Part shown: positions 36,068 to 43,647 of the stretch, piece by piece
How positions within the stretch are numbered: position 1 is the stretch's first letter
Layout of the letters: each line of letters starts with the position of its first letter
Assembly: GCA_910588855.1 (NCBI GenBank)
Contig: CAJUSR010000006.1
Location: 75,681-139,680, forward strand
Source of the DNA: an uncultured Kineothrix sp.
GTDB lineage: Bacteria; Bacillota; Clostridia; Lachnospirales; Lachnospiraceae
Length of the DNA stretch: 64,000 nucleotides
Direction: 5' to 3'
Translations under genes and position numbers: made by a program
The notes under the pieces: model-generated
Seen by the model: the letters and a program-made list of their open reading frames with translations, nothing else
Database searches by the model: none
What the model was told of the DNA's origin: nothing

Positions 36068-36838
36068 TCAAAACGCTTGGAACAGTTGGTTCTTTTTACG
36101 TCCACTGCAAGCCTTTTTTAGTTTCTGTACACTGGCCGCCAGCATCACTTTGCTGACGCTGCGGGCCTTCCTTGGGCAAACTGCAATACAACGCATACAG
36201 GAAATGCATTGCCCCTTTTTTGTCTCCATTGGATCGTCTTCCGGTATTGCCCCTGCCGGGCACATGGATGCGCAAATGCCGCATCTTACACACTCCTTAT
36301 CCGCTTTCGGCTTCATAGGGATGCCGTGGTACTCCTTGTACGGCCGATTGCCCGGAAGGTGCAGCTTTGGGGAATCCTCCCCTTGTTCCAACGAGTTCCT
36401 GATTGCTTCCGCAAAACCTTTTAATTCTTTCTCGTCATCCTCATCCGGCCGTCCGGCAGCAAACTGATGCATAATCGAGTGTTCCGCCACCGCCGCCACC
36501 GCTGCCACCGGGCTAAAACCCGCCGCTTCCATCACATCGCTTAACTCCAGCAAAGTATCTTCATATTCCCGGTTTCCGTAAACCACCAATAAGACAGCCC
36601 TCGCTCCGTTGCCTTTCATCTGTTTTAACCGGGAAACGGCAATTTCCGGCACCCGCCCGCCATAAGAAGGCACCGCCGCCACACATATATCTTCCCTATC
36701 AAATGAAAAAGAAGAAAAATCCGCCTTTCTGTTTGTTAAATCTATGTATGTGCGCTCCCTGCAAAATGAATCCATAAACAAGCCTGCCGCCTTTTTCGTT
36801 CCTCCGGTAGGGCTGAATATCATCTCATAAACTTTCAT
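36068..36838 (-). CDS. EFR1 family flavodoxin-ferredoxin protein
   Basis: About 256 residues. The N-terminal half is flavodoxin-like (EMIFSPTGGTKKAAGLF is the FMN phosphate loop). The C-terminal half has two 4Fe-4S motifs, CVRCGICASMCPAG and CISCMRCIAVCPRKA. Such proteins carry electrons in the cytosol of anaerobes; the partner enzyme is unknown. I use the ATG at 36838 with GGAGGAG upstream. The C-terminal 30 residues are basic and variable. Confidence 0.88.
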   Translation of the reverse strand: MKVYEMIFSPTGGTKKAAGLFMDSFCRERTYIDLTNRKADFSSFSFDREDICVAAVPSYGGRVPEIAVSRLKQMKGNGARAVLLVVYGNREYEDTLLELSDVMEAAGFSPVAAVAAVAEHSIMHQFAAGRPDEDDEKELKGFAEAIRNSLEQGEDSPKLHLPGNRPYKEYHGIPMKPKADKECVRCGICASMCPAGAIPEDDPMETKKGQCISCMRCIAVCPRKARSVSKVMLAASVQKLKKACSGRKKNQLFQAF

Positions 36839-36938
36839 TTCCGTACTCCTCCAATCCATTATACTCTATCCCGAAAGATAGATTATGCATTTAGGTATAT
36901 AGTATATCATAAACCGCTTGGAAAAAACAATGGATGTC

Positions 36939-36969
36939 AAAAGGCTCCGCACAAATACGGAGCCTTTTT
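36939..36969. terminator. Bidirectional terminator after the SCP2 gene
   Basis: AAAAGGCTCCG (36939-36949) pairs with CGGAGCCTTTT (36958-36968), with A and T runs at the base on both strands. It lies 25 bases beyond the SCP2 gene stop codon. Confidence 0.88.
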
Positions 36970-36993
36970 ATCGTAAGATATCTTTTCTGAATT

Positions 36994-37335
36994 TTATTTT
37001 TTCTTCTTCGCCGGCTTATCGGAAAGCTGCTTTAAAAAAGACGCCTTCCCCAAATCCCCTTCCGCCTTAAGCTTGCCAATCAAAAACGCTTTTACCGGAT
37101 CAATCTTACCGTTTGCCAGCCCAATAATGGTATCCGCATTTGCCGTTACCAAAATATCACGGTCGTGGTACTCATATGGCTCCACGTTGATTTTACCGTC
37201 TTTTATCTCCACATAAAAAGCGCCTTCACCCTCCCCGGTTATGTTAAACTGGAATGCCACATGCTCCGACACTTTGCTTGCATCGGCACTGGCATATGCC
37301 TCCTTCACATTTGCCACTATCTCCTCGTAAGTCAT
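36994..37335 (-). CDS. SCP2 sterol-binding domain protein
   Basis: 113 residues, one SCP2 domain. Recognisable stretches are FQFNITGEGEGAFYVEIKDGKINVEPYE and the C-terminal GKIDPVKAFLIGKLKAEGDLGKAS. In bacteria these small proteins may bind lipids or other hydrophobic molecules; no partner gene is next to it. A basic KKKK tail ends the protein. GAGAGGAGGAACC precedes the start. Confidence 0.85.
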   Translation of the reverse strand: MTYEEIVANVKEAYASADASKVSEHVAFQFNITGEGEGAFYVEIKDGKINVEPYEYHDRDILVTANADTIIGLANGKIDPVKAFLIGKLKAEGDLGKASFLKQLSDKPAKKKK

Positions 37336-37467
37336 TGGTTCCTCCTCTCTGCTACATACGGTTTCATATCTTTATTTCCAGTATACTATCTTGGGTTTAA
37401 GATTTCAAGGATAATCCCGCAAAAGAGAAAGAACCCTGACCGGTACAGCTCATGCGCCCCTCCCGAT

Positions 37468-37495
37468 GAAAAATGCCGTATTTTAGGCATTTTTC
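37468..37495. terminator. Terminator after the GH3 gene
   Basis: GAAAAATGCC (37468-37477) pairs with GGCATTTTTC (37486-37495). The T run in the stem serves minus-strand transcription from the glucosidase gene. Confidence 0.8.
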
Positions 37496-37556
37496 GAGAA
37501 AAGATTTAGTTTCTCTTAAGCTGCGTTTTTGCGACCTTAGTAAAACTTCATTTCTT

Positions 37557-40007
37557 TCACGCTAACTTCCGTACCAATTCTATCACACGGCCCGCGCTGC
37601 TCCTGATATCATTTTCCGAAAGCATGCCCTGTTCATACGCCTCCCTGATGCTTCTTTCGTCCTCTGTATTTCCCGGCATAATGATATCATTGCCCGCAGC
37701 GGCGCACTTCCACGGAATGCTTCCGTCCTTTGGAACAGTCGTATTCCAGTCAGACATAATTACGCCGTCAAATCCCCATTCCCTACGTGCAATCACCGTA
37801 CACAGGTCTTTATTGTTCGCCGCATGTATTCCATTCACCAGATTATAAGAACTCATCATGGCCATCGGCGCGCTCCGTTTTACCGCAATTTCAAATCCGC
37901 GGAGATATATTTCCCTCAATGCCTTTTCGGATACGTGGACGTCCACGCCCATGCGGTTGTCCTCTTGGTTATTACATGCAAAATGTTTCAGCGTCACTCC
38001 GCATCCCCTTCTGCTCTGCACGCCTTCCGTCACCGCCGCCGCCATCATCCCTGACAATAAGGGATCCTCGGAATAATACTCAAAATTCCGCCCGCATAAT
38101 GGGTTCCTTTGAATATTCATTCCCGGTGCCAGCCATAAATCCACATAAAATTCCTTCATTTCCACCGCTATCGCCCTGCCAAATTCCTTCAAAAGCTCCT
38201 CGTCCCAAGTCTGCGCCATTAATGTGCCCACCGGAAATGCGGTACAGAACTGATAATATATTTCCGCGCCTTCATGGTGTTCCATCGGCTCCAAAAAACC
38301 GTTTTCCAAGCATCCCAGGACTCCAGCCCCATAAACTATGCCACTCTCTCTATCCGCCTCATAGCTTTGCCTCAGCCTGAGTCCTGCGGGTCCATCCGCC
38401 ATAACCAGCGAACGTATGCCATATTTTTCTTCCAAAGTTTCCGCAGTCTCTCCAGCAGAACCCGGCACATGACATCCTGCGGAACCAAGCATACTGGTAT
38501 TCTGCGTAATGTTACCGTATAGAAGAGGAATTAAATCCTCCGCAGGCCAGTCCGCCGCAGGATATCGCATACAGTCTTTATGCTCTTCTTTGCCGGGTAC
38601 AAATACATATTCCGCAATCTCCTGGCCTTCTGCTTCTCCGGAAGAAGCTTCCTGCACATCTTTCTCCCAATGGCTCCCCGCCGGCTCCTGAAGCGTCTCC
38701 TGCAACGGGCAAATCCGATTCGTATGTTCAATCACTGTATGTTCCATGACATTTAATGTTGCCACATGCCGGAGCGACGCTGAATGCTCTCCGATCCAGA
38801 TTCCATACGCCCCTTTGTCAATCACCCATGCGCTTTCCTGTTCGGAAAATACTGCCAGCTGCTTTTGTTCGACAGAAACCGTCAGCCTACAGGCTTCCCC
38901 AGGCTGAAGCAACGGCGTCTTCGCAAATCCCGCCAGACGGCGGCATTCCTTCTTCCTCCCTGCCCCGGGCAAAGTTACATACACCTGCACGACTTCCCTA
39001 CCGGAATAATACCCCCCTGTATTTTGTACCTCCACATCAATTTCCATCCCATTTTCCCGGACTCTCCCTTCCAGAAATTCCATTTCAAACGTGGTATAAG
39101 AAAGTCCATATCCAAAGGGAAACAACGGTTTTACCCCAAAGCTGTCAAAGTATCGGTAGCCTACATAAATCCCTTCTTTATACTCTTCTTTTTCCAAATC
39201 GCCGTTCAAATAACTGAAAGAGTCCGCACACGGATAATCTTCATACCGTCTGGCCCAGGTTGCTGTCAGCCTTCCTCCCGGAAATTTTTTGCCAAATAAT
39301 ACATCTGAGGCCGCGCGCCCCCCTTCCTGCCCCGCCTGGGAAATATTTAAAATTGCCGATATATATTCTGCCTCTTCCAAAATATCCGTAAGCTCCACAA
39401 TCCCTCCGGCATTCAGGACAAGCACTGTTGGAATTTTTTTTTCGCTCAGGTACAAAATATCCTCCCGTTCTCTTTCGCTTAAATAGTAATCCCCCTCTGC
39501 CCTGCGCCGATCCCTGCCTTCGCCGGATATCCTGCTTATGACATAAACAGCAGCTTCCGCCCCTCTTACATCCTCATCCATAATCGGACGACCTTCCGGC
39601 AGGGCAAATGCATTTGCCGCATACGCGTCAAATGGATTTTCCACATGCTTTGCATCCTCCAATATTTTTTTCTTCCATTCATTTCTTGCAGCATCATAGC
39701 ATTTTCCATATTCTTCCAGCCATCCGCTGCTTACCAAAACGGCGCCGATTTCTTTCATCCCCTGAAAAATAGAAATACTTTCCCGGCTATTCACGTCGCC
39801 GGACCCTGTACCCCCTTTGACAGTCTTTACCGCGCCGCTTCCCAAAAGAGCCACAGGCATGGATGCGTCCAGCGGAAGCAGGCCGTCATTTTTTAAAAGC
39901 ACCATTCCCTCCGCCGCTATTTTCCGCGCCAGTTGTCCATGCTCTATTTCCCTCTGCGTAACACGGGAATCCAATGTTCCGCTATGCACCCGGATTTTCT
40001 TTTCCAT
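37557..40007 (-). CDS. GH3 beta-glucosidase with reversed domain order
   Basis: 816 residues. The domain order is opposite to the classical GH3: the alpha/beta sandwich comes first (about 25-310; AGQEGGRAASDVLFGKKFPGG), then a fibronectin-III-like domain (about 320-420), then the TIM barrel (about 520-816). The barrel holds LAPGMNIQRNPLCGRNFEYYSEDP, KHFACNNQEDNR and the nucleophile region VIMSDWNT. It has no signal peptide and so acts in the cytosol on imported beta-linked oligosaccharides. It follows two ABC permease genes. Permuted GH3 enzymes are known from Ruminococcus and Butyrivibrio. AAAGGAGAAC precedes the start. Confidence 0.9.
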   Translation of the reverse strand: MEKKIRVHSGTLDSRVTQREIEHGQLARKIAAEGMVLLKNDGLLPLDASMPVALLGSGAVKTVKGGTGSGDVNSRESISIFQGMKEIGAVLVSSGWLEEYGKCYDAARNEWKKKILEDAKHVENPFDAYAANAFALPEGRPIMDEDVRGAEAAVYVISRISGEGRDRRRAEGDYYLSEREREDILYLSEKKIPTVLVLNAGGIVELTDILEEAEYISAILNISQAGQEGGRAASDVLFGKKFPGGRLTATWARRYEDYPCADSFSYLNGDLEKEEYKEGIYVGYRYFDSFGVKPLFPFGYGLSYTTFEMEFLEGRVRENGMEIDVEVQNTGGYYSGREVVQVYVTLPGAGRKKECRRLAGFAKTPLLQPGEACRLTVSVEQKQLAVFSEQESAWVIDKGAYGIWIGEHSASLRHVATLNVMEHTVIEHTNRICPLQETLQEPAGSHWEKDVQEASSGEAEGQEIAEYVFVPGKEEHKDCMRYPAADWPAEDLIPLLYGNITQNTSMLGSAGCHVPGSAGETAETLEEKYGIRSLVMADGPAGLRLRQSYEADRESGIVYGAGVLGCLENGFLEPMEHHEGAEIYYQFCTAFPVGTLMAQTWDEELLKEFGRAIAVEMKEFYVDLWLAPGMNIQRNPLCGRNFEYYSEDPLLSGMMAAAVTEGVQSRRGCGVTLKHFACNNQEDNRMGVDVHVSEKALREIYLRGFEIAVKRSAPMAMMSSYNLVNGIHAANNKDLCTVIARREWGFDGVIMSDWNTTVPKDGSIPWKCAAAGNDIIMPGNTEDERSIREAYEQGMLSENDIRSSAGRVIELVRKLA

Positions 40008-40046
40008 AATAGTTCTCCTTTTATTTAGTCCTTATATGCTCATTAT

Positions 40047-40117
40047 GCCTCCTGGCGTATTGTAACAGCATATGAGCCGATTTTGCAGGCATACATATCC
40101 AACAATACGCCGGAGGC
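40047..40117 (-). other. Intercistronic hairpin between ABC permease and GH3 genes
   Basis: GCCTCC-GGCGTATTGT (40047-40063, one bulged T) pairs with ACAATACGCCGGAGGC (40102-40117). No T run follows, so it is more likely an RNA stability or partial-termination element than a full stop. Confidence 0.5.
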
Positions 40118-40148
40118 ATTTATAACAGCTTATAACAGCAATTATACC

Positions 40149-40994
40149 TTATTCTTTTACACCGCCAAGAGTTACCCCTGCGATAATATATTTGGAAAGA
40201 AGCAGATAAATAATAACAATCGGAACAATCGCCACCATGATCATCATATAAATTTTTGCGCTGTCAAAATTCATATAATCCGCCCCCCTGAGCGTCGCAA
40301 TCAAAATTGGCACCGTCATTTTATCCTTTGACTGAATAATCAACGCAGGAACAAAATAGTTATTCCATGAACCTACAAAAGTGAAAATAGCCTGTACCGC
40401 AATAGCCGGTTTCATAATCGGAAGCACGATCTGATTAAAGGTCCTGAACTCCATGCTTCCGTCAATCCTCGCCGCTTCCACCAGAGACAGCGGAAGGGAT
40501 GACTGTAAATAGCTGTACATAAAGTAGAACACCGCCGGCGAAGCAATCGATGGAATAATGAGCGGGAGCAGCGAATCGTACATCCCCATCTTAGTAATCA
40601 ACCGCAGGAATCCCATTGCCGTAACCTGCGTCGGCATTACGAGGATTGCCATAATAAAAGTAAACGCAACTTTTTTCAGTTTAAAGTCATACGCATAAAG
40701 CCCATAAGCCGTCAAGGACGAAAAGTATGTACAAAGTGCAGCCGAGAAACCCGATACTACCAAACTGTTTAAAATCCCCCGGAACATAGGGAAGGTTCCG
40801 TCATTCGCAACTTTGTTCAGATTGACCAGAAAATCCTTTCCCGGAAGCGCCGAAAACCCCTTCTGCAAATCTGCATGCGACCGGGTCGCATTAATAATTA
40901 AAATGTAGAAGAAGAACAGGCACATGATCGACAAAATAATCAGCACTAAATGTGCAACAATGCTCCGCAAAGCATTTGGCTTTTTTGATTCCAT
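40149..40994 (-). CDS. Sugar ABC transporter permease (MalG type)
   Basis: 281 residues with six membrane helices. The inner-membrane permease loop EAARIDGSMEFRTFNQIVLPIMKPAIAVQAIF (about 195-226) is the EAA motif that docks the ATPase. I use the ATG at 40994, behind GGAGGAAATAGAGGT; a longer frame would overlap the preceding permease. It works with the paired MalF-type permease and the solute-binding protein. No ATPase gene is present, as usual for CUT1 systems that share MsmX/MsmK. Confidence 0.92.
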   Translation of the reverse strand: MESKKPNALRSIVAHLVLIILSIMCLFFFYILIINATRSHADLQKGFSALPGKDFLVNLNKVANDGTFPMFRGILNSLVVSGFSAALCTYFSSLTAYGLYAYDFKLKKVAFTFIMAILVMPTQVTAMGFLRLITKMGMYDSLLPLIIPSIASPAVFYFMYSYLQSSLPLSLVEAARIDGSMEFRTFNQIVLPIMKPAIAVQAIFTFVGSWNNYFVPALIIQSKDKMTVPILIATLRGADYMNFDSAKIYMMIMVAIVPIVIIYLLLSKYIIAGVTLGGVKE

Positions 40995-40998
40995 ACCT

Positions 40999-41958
40999 CT
41001 ATTTCCTCCTTCTCTTTTCTTCTTTTGCGCGCCGTTTTGCCGCCGCTTTTGATCCATCCTCGTCATTTCCATTTGTCATCTTGTATACAACAAAGCACAA
41101 AGCTCCGCTGACAATAAACAGGTAAACGGATAACGCGCCCGCCATGCCATAGTTCTTGCTCTTTAAATGGCTGTTCAGGAACATGATGAGCGTCATGGAC
41201 GTACGGTCCGGAGTTCCCTGTCCATTTGTCAGAATCTGTGGAACATCAAACATCTGAAGCCCACCAATAATCGCCGTAATCAATGTATAGGCAAGAATCG
41301 GCCGTATCAGGGGCAGGATTATAGAGAAAAACCTTCTTATACCGCTGCATCCGTCTATTTCAGCAGCTTCAAAAACGTCCACGCTGATGCCCATAATGGC
41401 CGCCATCAGCATAATCGTCGTATTTCCAAACCACATCAGAAAGTTCATGAACCCTATCAATGACCGGGTGCCAAACGTCGATCCCATAAAATCAATTTTT
41501 TCATGGATTACTCCCAAAGACATTAAAATCGAATTAATCGGCCCATTTGTGGAAAATATGGTAAAAAACAGCATGGCAAATGCGGATGCCATAATCAGGT
41601 TCGGCAAATAAATAACCACTTTAAAAAATTGTTTTCCACGTATTTTTAATCTGATATCCGTAAACCATACCGCCAAAAGCAGCGCAATCAGAATCTGCGG
41701 AATAAATCCTATTACCCATAAAATCAAAGTATTTGCACCATACTTTAACATATCGGACTCCAGCAGACTTCCATAATTCTCCATACCAATAAAGGTTGGT
41801 CCGATTTCTTTGATTCCCGAACGATAATATTCAAAAAAGCTATACCGGATCGTATCCGCCAATGGAATCAACGAAAAAATGAAATAGCACAGGAAAAACG
41901 GAAGAATGAAAATGTATCCCCATTTCGCATAGCTGATGCTTTTTTGCTTTTTCTTCAT
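40999..41958 (-). CDS. Sugar ABC transporter permease (MalF type)
   Basis: 319 residues, six predicted membrane helices. The EAA loop is VFEAAEIDGCSGIRRFFSIILPLIRPIL (about 205-232). It is preceded by the solute-binding protein gene and followed four bases later by the second permease. The C-terminal 30 residues are very basic (AAAKRRAKEEKRRRK), probably cytoplasmic. It forms the CUT1 heterodimer with the next gene product. Confidence 0.92.
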   Translation of the reverse strand: MKKKQKSISYAKWGYIFILPFFLCYFIFSLIPLADTIRYSFFEYYRSGIKEIGPTFIGMENYGSLLESDMLKYGANTLILWVIGFIPQILIALLLAVWFTDIRLKIRGKQFFKVVIYLPNLIMASAFAMLFFTIFSTNGPINSILMSLGVIHEKIDFMGSTFGTRSLIGFMNFLMWFGNTTIMLMAAIMGISVDVFEAAEIDGCSGIRRFFSIILPLIRPILAYTLITAIIGGLQMFDVPQILTNGQGTPDRTSMTLIMFLNSHLKSKNYGMAGALSVYLFIVSGALCFVVYKMTNGNDEDGSKAAAKRRAKEEKRRRK

Positions 41959-41980
41959 AGCACATCATTCCTTTCTAACC

Positions 41981-42007
41981 AAGGTCACCGGCCAGGCCGA
42001 TGACCTT
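41981..42007 (-). other. Intercistronic hairpin after the solute-binding protein gene
   Basis: AAGGTCA (41981-41987) pairs with TGACCTT (42001-42007) around an inner CGG/CCG. Such hairpins often raise expression of the binding protein relative to the permeases. Confidence 0.5.
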
Positions 42008-42023
42008 GATTTTTTACATTCAA

Positions 42024-43394
42024 TTAGTCCGGCCAGCGAATTTCCGTGATATCCGGATAGCGTTCCTTGATTGCCGTTTCAAAATTTGTTTTTGCTTTGT
42101 CGTACTCAACCAGTCCCTGAAAATAATCACTGAATGCATTCTGGATCAGTTCCACGCATCCCTGGTCGTAAGCGGACAGCGGGGCAATTTTGATATTCTC
42201 TGCAACCGGCGCAAAGTACATGAACGGGTTCTGCCCGCCAAGGAATTCGGAAGAAAATGTATCGTCTCCGGCCGCCTTCTGCATACCGACTGTCGTATTC
42301 GTAAAATCGGAATAATCCCTGGAAATCTTTAATAAGTTATCTTCTGAAGCCGTTACCGCAAGAATGATATCTTTTACATGCTCAGGGTTATCCGTTCCGG
42401 TACATGCGTGGACATAAGAACCTCCCCAGTTATATTCCTGAGGGGGATTGGTTACTGCCCATGCCCCTGCATCGCCATCCCAGTTTGGCTTTAAAGTGAA
42501 ATCAATTCCCCATGCCGGAAACAGGAATGCAAAGACTTTGGAAGCAGATCCCATGGATTTGTTCCAGTCGTCATTCCATTGCCCCTTCACGGTTTTATCC
42601 AGATAACCTGCATCCAGCCATTCTTTCGAGTCGCTGATCCAATCCATGATTTTCTGGTCAACGTTGATTACCGTCTCTCCCTGTTTTACCCATGAATCCC
42701 CAATGCTGTTTCCATAAAGCCGGAAGGTATCCGCATAAGAAGCAAACGTATAATATCCTTTTGCCTTCAGCTCCTCTGCTGTAGCCTTCATTGTATCCCA
42801 GTCTTTTACCTTTTCTCCAATTGCCTCCGGATCATCCGTCCCAAATACGTCCATCGCAATATCGCGGCGGTATACCAACAGTCCGGGGCAGCATTGCCAT
42901 GTGGAACCCCTCTGCACTCCGTTCATATCAGAAGCCGTTGTTTTCGTAAACTCATACTGGTCTTTCAAATCTGTAGCCGGATCAATTCCAAGATCAGCAA
43001 GCGGCATAGCCACATCCGCATCCGCATCTGTATATTTATTTACATAATCCGTCTCGGATAAGAAAATGTCTATCTTATCATCCGCCGCCGCATCTGCCTG
43101 ATTCAAAAGCGCCTCATCCAGTTTCTGCTGGTAAACTCCATCCTGGTTCGGGTTAATAATCCAGTGGATCTCCGTTCCGTCCTTTAATGTCGTTACAGTT
43201 CCGTCTTCAGATGTTTTCTCCACTTCAGGATAAACCGCTTCTACTCTCTGCCGGAATTCATCATTCCATGAATAAATATTGATTACCTTCCCCTCTCCTG
43301 TCGTTCCTGACTGTCCTGAATTGCCGCATCCGGCTAATGTCCCGGCACACATGCTTGCAATGAGCAGGGCAGCGATTGCTCTTCTCTTTATCAT
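42024..43394 (-). CDS. Sugar-binding lipoprotein of a CUT1 ABC transporter
   Basis: About 456 residues. A lipoprotein signal peptide ends in LAGC at about residue 20-23, followed by a Ser/Gly linker. The mature domain begins VINIYSWNDEFRQRVEAVYPEVE, typical of extracellular solute-binding family 1. It should capture an oligosaccharide at the membrane surface. I use the ATG at 43394, behind AAGGAGGAG. It heads the transporter-GH3 operon, which is divergent from the two GH94 genes. Confidence 0.9.
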   Translation of the reverse strand: MIKRRAIAALLIASMCAGTLAGCGNSGQSGTTGEGKVINIYSWNDEFRQRVEAVYPEVEKTSEDGTVTTLKDGTEIHWIINPNQDGVYQQKLDEALLNQADAAADDKIDIFLSETDYVNKYTDADADVAMPLADLGIDPATDLKDQYEFTKTTASDMNGVQRGSTWQCCPGLLVYRRDIAMDVFGTDDPEAIGEKVKDWDTMKATAEELKAKGYYTFASYADTFRLYGNSIGDSWVKQGETVINVDQKIMDWISDSKEWLDAGYLDKTVKGQWNDDWNKSMGSASKVFAFLFPAWGIDFTLKPNWDGDAGAWAVTNPPQEYNWGGSYVHACTGTDNPEHVKDIILAVTASEDNLLKISRDYSDFTNTTVGMQKAAGDDTFSSEFLGGQNPFMYFAPVAENIKIAPLSAYDQGCVELIQNAFSDYFQGLVEYDKAKTNFETAIKERYPDITEIRWPD

Positions 43395-43486
43395 ACTTTT
43401 CTCCTCCTTAATTTTGTGAGCTGTCTCCCTCACGTTTTCATGTATTATAGTCTACTTGTCACTCTTGATATATTATAATTTTTAAC

Positions 43487-43553
43487 AAAATATCAGATTC
43501 ATGACACGAATTAAAGTTTCTTCTTAGATTTAATGTCATGAATCTGATATTTT
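43487..43553. promoter_or_regulatory. Perfect 20-bp inverted repeat between divergent sugar operons
   Basis: Bases 43487-43506 are exactly complementary to 43534-43553, with a 27-base spacer. The half site contains ATCAGATTCATGACA. It lies between the binding-protein gene and the GH94 genes, with TATAAT at 43592-43597 for the plus strand and at 43444-43449 for the minus strand. It is a likely operator for the cluster regulator. Confidence 0.6.
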
Positions 43554-43647
43554 TCACATGGTTCTTATTTCTTATTAAATATATGCCCCTGTATAATAAA
43601 CTCACATTAATCATATAGAAAAAGCAGCAAAGGAGGACGATGCTATA

